From: Nocardiaceae bacterium | GTDB taxonomy: Bacteria > Actinomycetota > Actinomycetes > Mycobacteriales > Mycobacteriaceae | DNA: 45,023 nucleotides | Assembly (NCBI GenBank): GCA_021372355.1 | Contig: JAJFUQ010000263.1 | Location: 1 to 45,023, forward strand | Direction of reading: 5' to 3' | Program-made: the position numbers and the translations under genes | Part shown: one piece after another, positions 42,379 to 45,023 of the stretch | How positions within the stretch are numbered: the stretch's first letter is position 1 | Layout of the letters: each line of letters opens with the position of its first letter | Notes under the pieces: model-generated | Databases searched by the model: none | What the model was told of the DNA's origin: nothing | What the model saw: the letters and a program-made list of their open reading frames with translations, nothing else

Positions 42379-43374
42379 TTAGCCCACGCGTTCGATCGTG
42401 TACGAGACGAGGCGATTCATCGCCTCGTTCGCCGGGCCCTGCGGTAGCAAAGCGAGTTCTTCCTGCGCCTGCTTGGCATAGCCGGCAAGCGTCTCTTTCG
42501 CGTGCGCCATCGCGTCGGACGCGCGCAGCAACTTGAGTGCTTCGTCGACCTCGGCGTCGTCGGTGATCGGGCCGGCGAGGAGCTGCCGGAGACGGGCGCC
42601 ATCTTCGCTGGTGTCCGCGAGGGCGTAGAGCATCGGCAGCGTGCGCACGCCTTCGCGCAGGTCCGTGCCCGGAATCTTGCCCGACTGCTCGGACACCGAG
42701 CAGATGTCGATGAGGTCGTCGGAGATCTGGAAGGCGGTACCGACGATGTCGCCGAGACGTGCGAGGCGATCGATCTGCTCACGGTCGGCGCCGGAGCACG
42801 TGCCGCCGAAGCGGCCCGCGGCCGCGATGAGCGAACCGGTCTTCTCCCACACCACCCGCAGGTAGTGATCCACCGGATCGCGGTCCTTGGCACCGATCGT
42901 TTCGCGCATCTGACCCGTCACCAGTTCAGCGAACGTCTCGGCGATGATGCGGACCGCCTCCGCGCCGAGCGTCGAGACCAGGCGCGAAGCGTGCGCAAAG
43001 AGGTAGTCACCAGCGAGGATCGCGAAGCTGTTGCCCCACCGGGCGTTGGCGCTCGGCGCCCCGCGACGCATGTCGGCTTCGTCCATGACGTCGTCGTGGT
43101 ACAGCGTGGCGAGGTGCACGAGTTCGACGACGGTCGCCGCGGTGATGATGTCGGGATCGTCCGGCTTCGGCCCGAGTTTGCCGCTCAAGATCGTGAACAG
43201 CGGCCGGAAGCGCTTGCCTCCAGCCTTCGCCAAGTGCAGCGCGGCCTCGGTGAGGAAGTCCTCACCGTCCGACAGTTCGGCGATCAACAGGTCCTCGACA
43301 CGGCGCAGGCCGTCGGCGACCGAAGCCGCCAGCGCTGGGTCGCCGAGATCAACCCCGGCAACGACGTTGGTCAT
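42379..43374 (-). CDS. Polyprenyl diphosphate synthase (GrcC1-like)
   Basis: A 331-aa trans-prenyltransferase that condenses isopentenyl diphosphate units into a polyprenyl chain. First Asp-rich motif LYHDDVMDEAD (about 90-100) with upstream GGKRFRPLF; second FQISDDLIDIC (about 214-224); KTGSL near 178-182. Beside MenJ, it most likely makes the menaquinone side chain, as proposed for M. tuberculosis GrcC1 (Rv0562), the neighbour of menJ there. ATG 43372-43374 preferred to GTG 43390-43392; neither has a clear ribosome-binding site. Divergent from menJ. Confidence 0.92.
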   Translation of the reverse strand: MTNVVAGVDLGDPALAASVADGLRRVEDLLIAELSDGEDFLTEAALHLAKAGGKRFRPLFTILSGKLGPKPDDPDIITAATVVELVHLATLYHDDVMDEADMRRGAPSANARWGNSFAILAGDYLFAHASRLVSTLGAEAVRIIAETFAELVTGQMRETIGAKDRDPVDHYLRVVWEKTGSLIAAAGRFGGTCSGADREQIDRLARLGDIVGTAFQISDDLIDICSVSEQSGKIPGTDLREGVRTLPMLYALADTSEDGARLRQLLAGPITDDAEVDEALKLLRASDAMAHAKETLAGYAKQAQEELALLPQGPANEAMNRLVSYTIERVG

Positions 43375-43500
43375 GAGCACACCGTAATTCACGTGGCAAC
43401 GGAATTGGAGGCCGGGCCATCAGTTCCCTCCAGGTTCACCCCTGCCAAGATGGATGCCATGAGCGATACGCGACAGCCCGCTGCATTCGGAGAGCAGCCG

Positions 43501-44727
43501 ATGCCGGCCAGCACCGACGTGCTTGTCGTCGGCGCGGGACCTGCGGGTTCGTCGGCGGCCGCGTGGGCCGCCGCATCGGGTCGTTCGGTCCTCCTCGCCG
43601 ATTCGGCGGTGTTTCCACGCGACAAGACCTGCGGCGACGGCCTCACTCCCCGCGCGGTGGCCGAACTCGATCTGCTCGGGCTCGGCGACTGGGTGCGCGC
43701 CCGCAGCATCAGCAAGGGCCTCCGGATGTGTGGTTGGGGCAAGTCCGCCGAACTGCAGTGGCCGAAGGGCTCGTTTCCCGGCGTCGGTAGCGCCGTCCCG
43801 CGCACCGAACTCGACGACCGCATCCGCCTGAATGCCGTCGAACGTGGGGCCGTTATGGCACAGGGCGCGAAGGCCGTCAGCGTGGAGACGACCGACAACC
43901 GCGTCACCTCGGTGACGTTCAAGACCGCCGAGGGACTGCGCACGGTCAACTGTCGGACTCTCGTCGTCGCCGACGGCGTGAAGTCGACGCTCGGCAAGCA
44001 ACTCGGCCGGGAATGGCACCAAGACCTCCCCTACGCGGTCGCTGCGCGGGCCTACATCAAGTCCGGGCGCAGCGACGATCCCTTCATCACCGGGCACATG
44101 GAGATCAAGGACCCGGCGGGTGGCTTCGTGCCGGGTTACGGCTGGATCTTCCCGCTGGGGAACGGCGAGGTGAACGTCGGCCTCGGCTCGATCTCCACGA
44201 AGAAGCGTCCAGCCCGCGTCGCCCTGCACCCACTGCTCGAGCAATATGCCGAAGAACAGCGCAAGGAGTGGGACTTCGTCGGTGAGGTCCGCGCCCTGCG
44301 TTCGGCATTGCTGCCGATGGCCGGCAGCGTCTCCGACTTCGCGGGTAAGAACTGGGCCTGCATCGGCGATGCCGCGGCCTGCATCAATCCGCTCAACGGC
44401 GAAGGAATCGATTACGGCCTCGAAGGCGGTCGCCTGCTCGCCGCAATGCTCGATGAGCCCGACCTGACTCAGGCCTGGCCGAACGAACTGCGCACCCATT
44501 ACGGCTCGGCATTCTCGATCGGACGGCGGGTCGTCGCACTGGGCACCCAACCGGGCGTGTTCCGCGTTGGTGGTCCGCTCGCGCTGCGGTCCCGCCGGTT
44601 CCTGAACGTCCTGCTGCGCACGATGGGCAACCTCATCACCGACGAAGACAAGGACCTCGTCGCGCGCATGTGGCGTACGGCCGGCCGGGTATCGATGCGC
44701 CTCGACCAGCGGCCGCCGTTTAGTTGA
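43501..44727 (+). CDS. menJ: Menaquinone reductase MenJ (geranylgeranyl-reductase family)
   Basis: A 408-aa FAD-dependent reductase that saturates one isoprene unit of the menaquinone tail. VLVVGAGPAGSSAAAWAA (about 7-24) is the FAD-binding loop; KTCGDGLTPRAVAELDLLGL (about 42-61) is family-specific; IGDAAACINPLNGEGIDYGL (about 287-306) is the second FAD motif. The C-terminus ends RPPFS as in M. tuberculosis MenJ, and length is equal. I chose ATG 43501, which has GGAGAG six bases before it, over ATGs at 43450 and 43459. The far longer upstream open frame is the opposite strand of the prenyl synthase gene. Confidence 0.93.
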   Translation: MPASTDVLVVGAGPAGSSAAAWAAASGRSVLLADSAVFPRDKTCGDGLTPRAVAELDLLGLGDWVRARSISKGLRMCGWGKSAELQWPKGSFPGVGSAVPRTELDDRIRLNAVERGAVMAQGAKAVSVETTDNRVTSVTFKTAEGLRTVNCRTLVVADGVKSTLGKQLGREWHQDLPYAVAARAYIKSGRSDDPFITGHMEIKDPAGGFVPGYGWIFPLGNGEVNVGLGSISTKKRPARVALHPLLEQYAEEQRKEWDFVGEVRALRSALLPMAGSVSDFAGKNWACIGDAAACINPLNGEGIDYGLEGGRLLAAMLDEPDLTQAWPNELRTHYGSAFSIGRRVVALGTQPGVFRVGGPLALRSRRFLNVLLRTMGNLITDEDKDLVARMWRTAGRVSMRLDQRPPFS

Positions 44728-44784
44728 GCGCCCCCTGGTCGAGAATCGCGAATACCAGCCCAGCTGACGTGGTACACCGGCCTT

Positions 44785-45023
44785 GTGGCGCTTGGTGATC
44801 ACATCCAGATCGGCCCGCTGACCCGCTTGATCGTCGGCCAAGAGCTCAACATGGCGGCGGGCCAGCCGGACGTGTGCAACGTCATCCTTCACCGCACCGG
44901 CGATGTCTTGGTCATCGTCGACACTGGCGCCACATCGGTCATTCGGGACGCGATTCGATCCATTGCCGAAGATCTCCAGCCGTGGTCGAAGGTCTTGCTG
45001 CTCACGACGCACGCACACATCGA
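44785..45023 (+). CDS. Metallo-beta-lactamase-fold hydrolase, N-terminal part
   Basis: The first 79 codons of a gene that runs off the right edge. It reads VALGDHIQIGPLTRLIVGQE, then VILHRTGDVLVIVDTGAT (strand with the DTGA motif) and WSKVLLLTTHAHI followed by a GA that begins Asp or Glu, i.e. the start of the zinc-binding HxHxD motif. That pattern is typical of MBL-fold hydrolases. GTG 44785 is the first usable start after the menJ stop in this frame; no strong ribosome-binding site. Same strand as menJ, 57 bases away. Confidence 0.7.
   Translation, partial: MALGDHIQIGPLTRLIVGQELNMAAGQPDVCNVILHRTGDVLVIVDTGATSVIRDAIRSIAEDLQPWSKVLLLTTHAHI

Noticed and set aside
43420..45018. 532-codon minus-strand open frame opposite menJ
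   Set aside because: menJ is well supported by FAD motifs and length; this frame has no family signature.

Overview
The window looks like a chromosomal segment of a GC-rich, mycolic-acid actinobacterium of the Rhodococcus/Nocardia/Mycobacterium group, most like Rhodococcus. The grounds are gene order and protein families: rpoB-rpoC and rpsL-rpsG-fusA-tuf close together, an rpmG-hadA-hadB-tRNA(Trp)-secE-nusG-rplK-rplA block, an MceG-type ATPase, two DUF3558 lipoproteins beside a SixA-type phosphatase, MenJ beside a GrcC-type prenyl synthase, and many GTG/TTG starts. Species cannot be fixed from the sequence.

Layout. 1-5.1 kb is accessory: the first 1,240 codons of a large NRPS on the minus strand (C-A-PCP-C..., running off the left edge), divergent from a PAPS sulfotransferase. 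5.1-7.9 kb is a minus-strand trio (alpha/beta hydrolase, CitE-like lyase, CobM). 8.0-10.2 kb holds a translationally coupled pair, a 75-aa protein and a 584-aa helical-repeat protein of unknown function, divergent from a TetR regulator with a clear palindrome in front of it. 10.8-14.8 kb holds a MftF-like glycosyltransferase without other mycofactocin genes, an AlkD-like DNA repair protein overlapping a divergent glutamate racemase, and a GT2 glycosyltransferase pseudogene with three lesions.

15-19.6 kb is the str operon (rpsL, rpsG, fusA, tuf) on the minus strand. 19.6-23.5 kb carries a STAS/ATPase-like protein, two DUF3558 lipoproteins coupled to a quinone oxidoreductase, SixA and a small monooxygenase-fold protein. 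23.6-31.1 kb is rpoB-rpoC with a long leader. 31.7-33.9 kb has the Mce-transporter ATPase and an F420-dependent oxidoreductase. 34-35 kb is rplJ-rplL with a structured leader. 35.3-37.2 kb has an alpha/beta hydrolase and two DUF4333-type lipoproteins. 37.3-41.8 kb is the secE-nusG-rplKA block with hadAB, rpmG and four tRNAs. 41.9-45 kb has YajQ, a polyprenyl synthase, MenJ and the start of a metallo-beta-lactamase-fold gene.

Most of the right three quarters is conserved core machinery for transcription, translation, mycolate elongation and menaquinone tailoring. The novelty is mainly on the left: the NRPS/sulfotransferase pair, the helical-repeat operon with its regulator, and the orphan MftF with a coupled leader ORF. 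No insertion sequence, prophage, CRISPR array or rRNA gene was seen.
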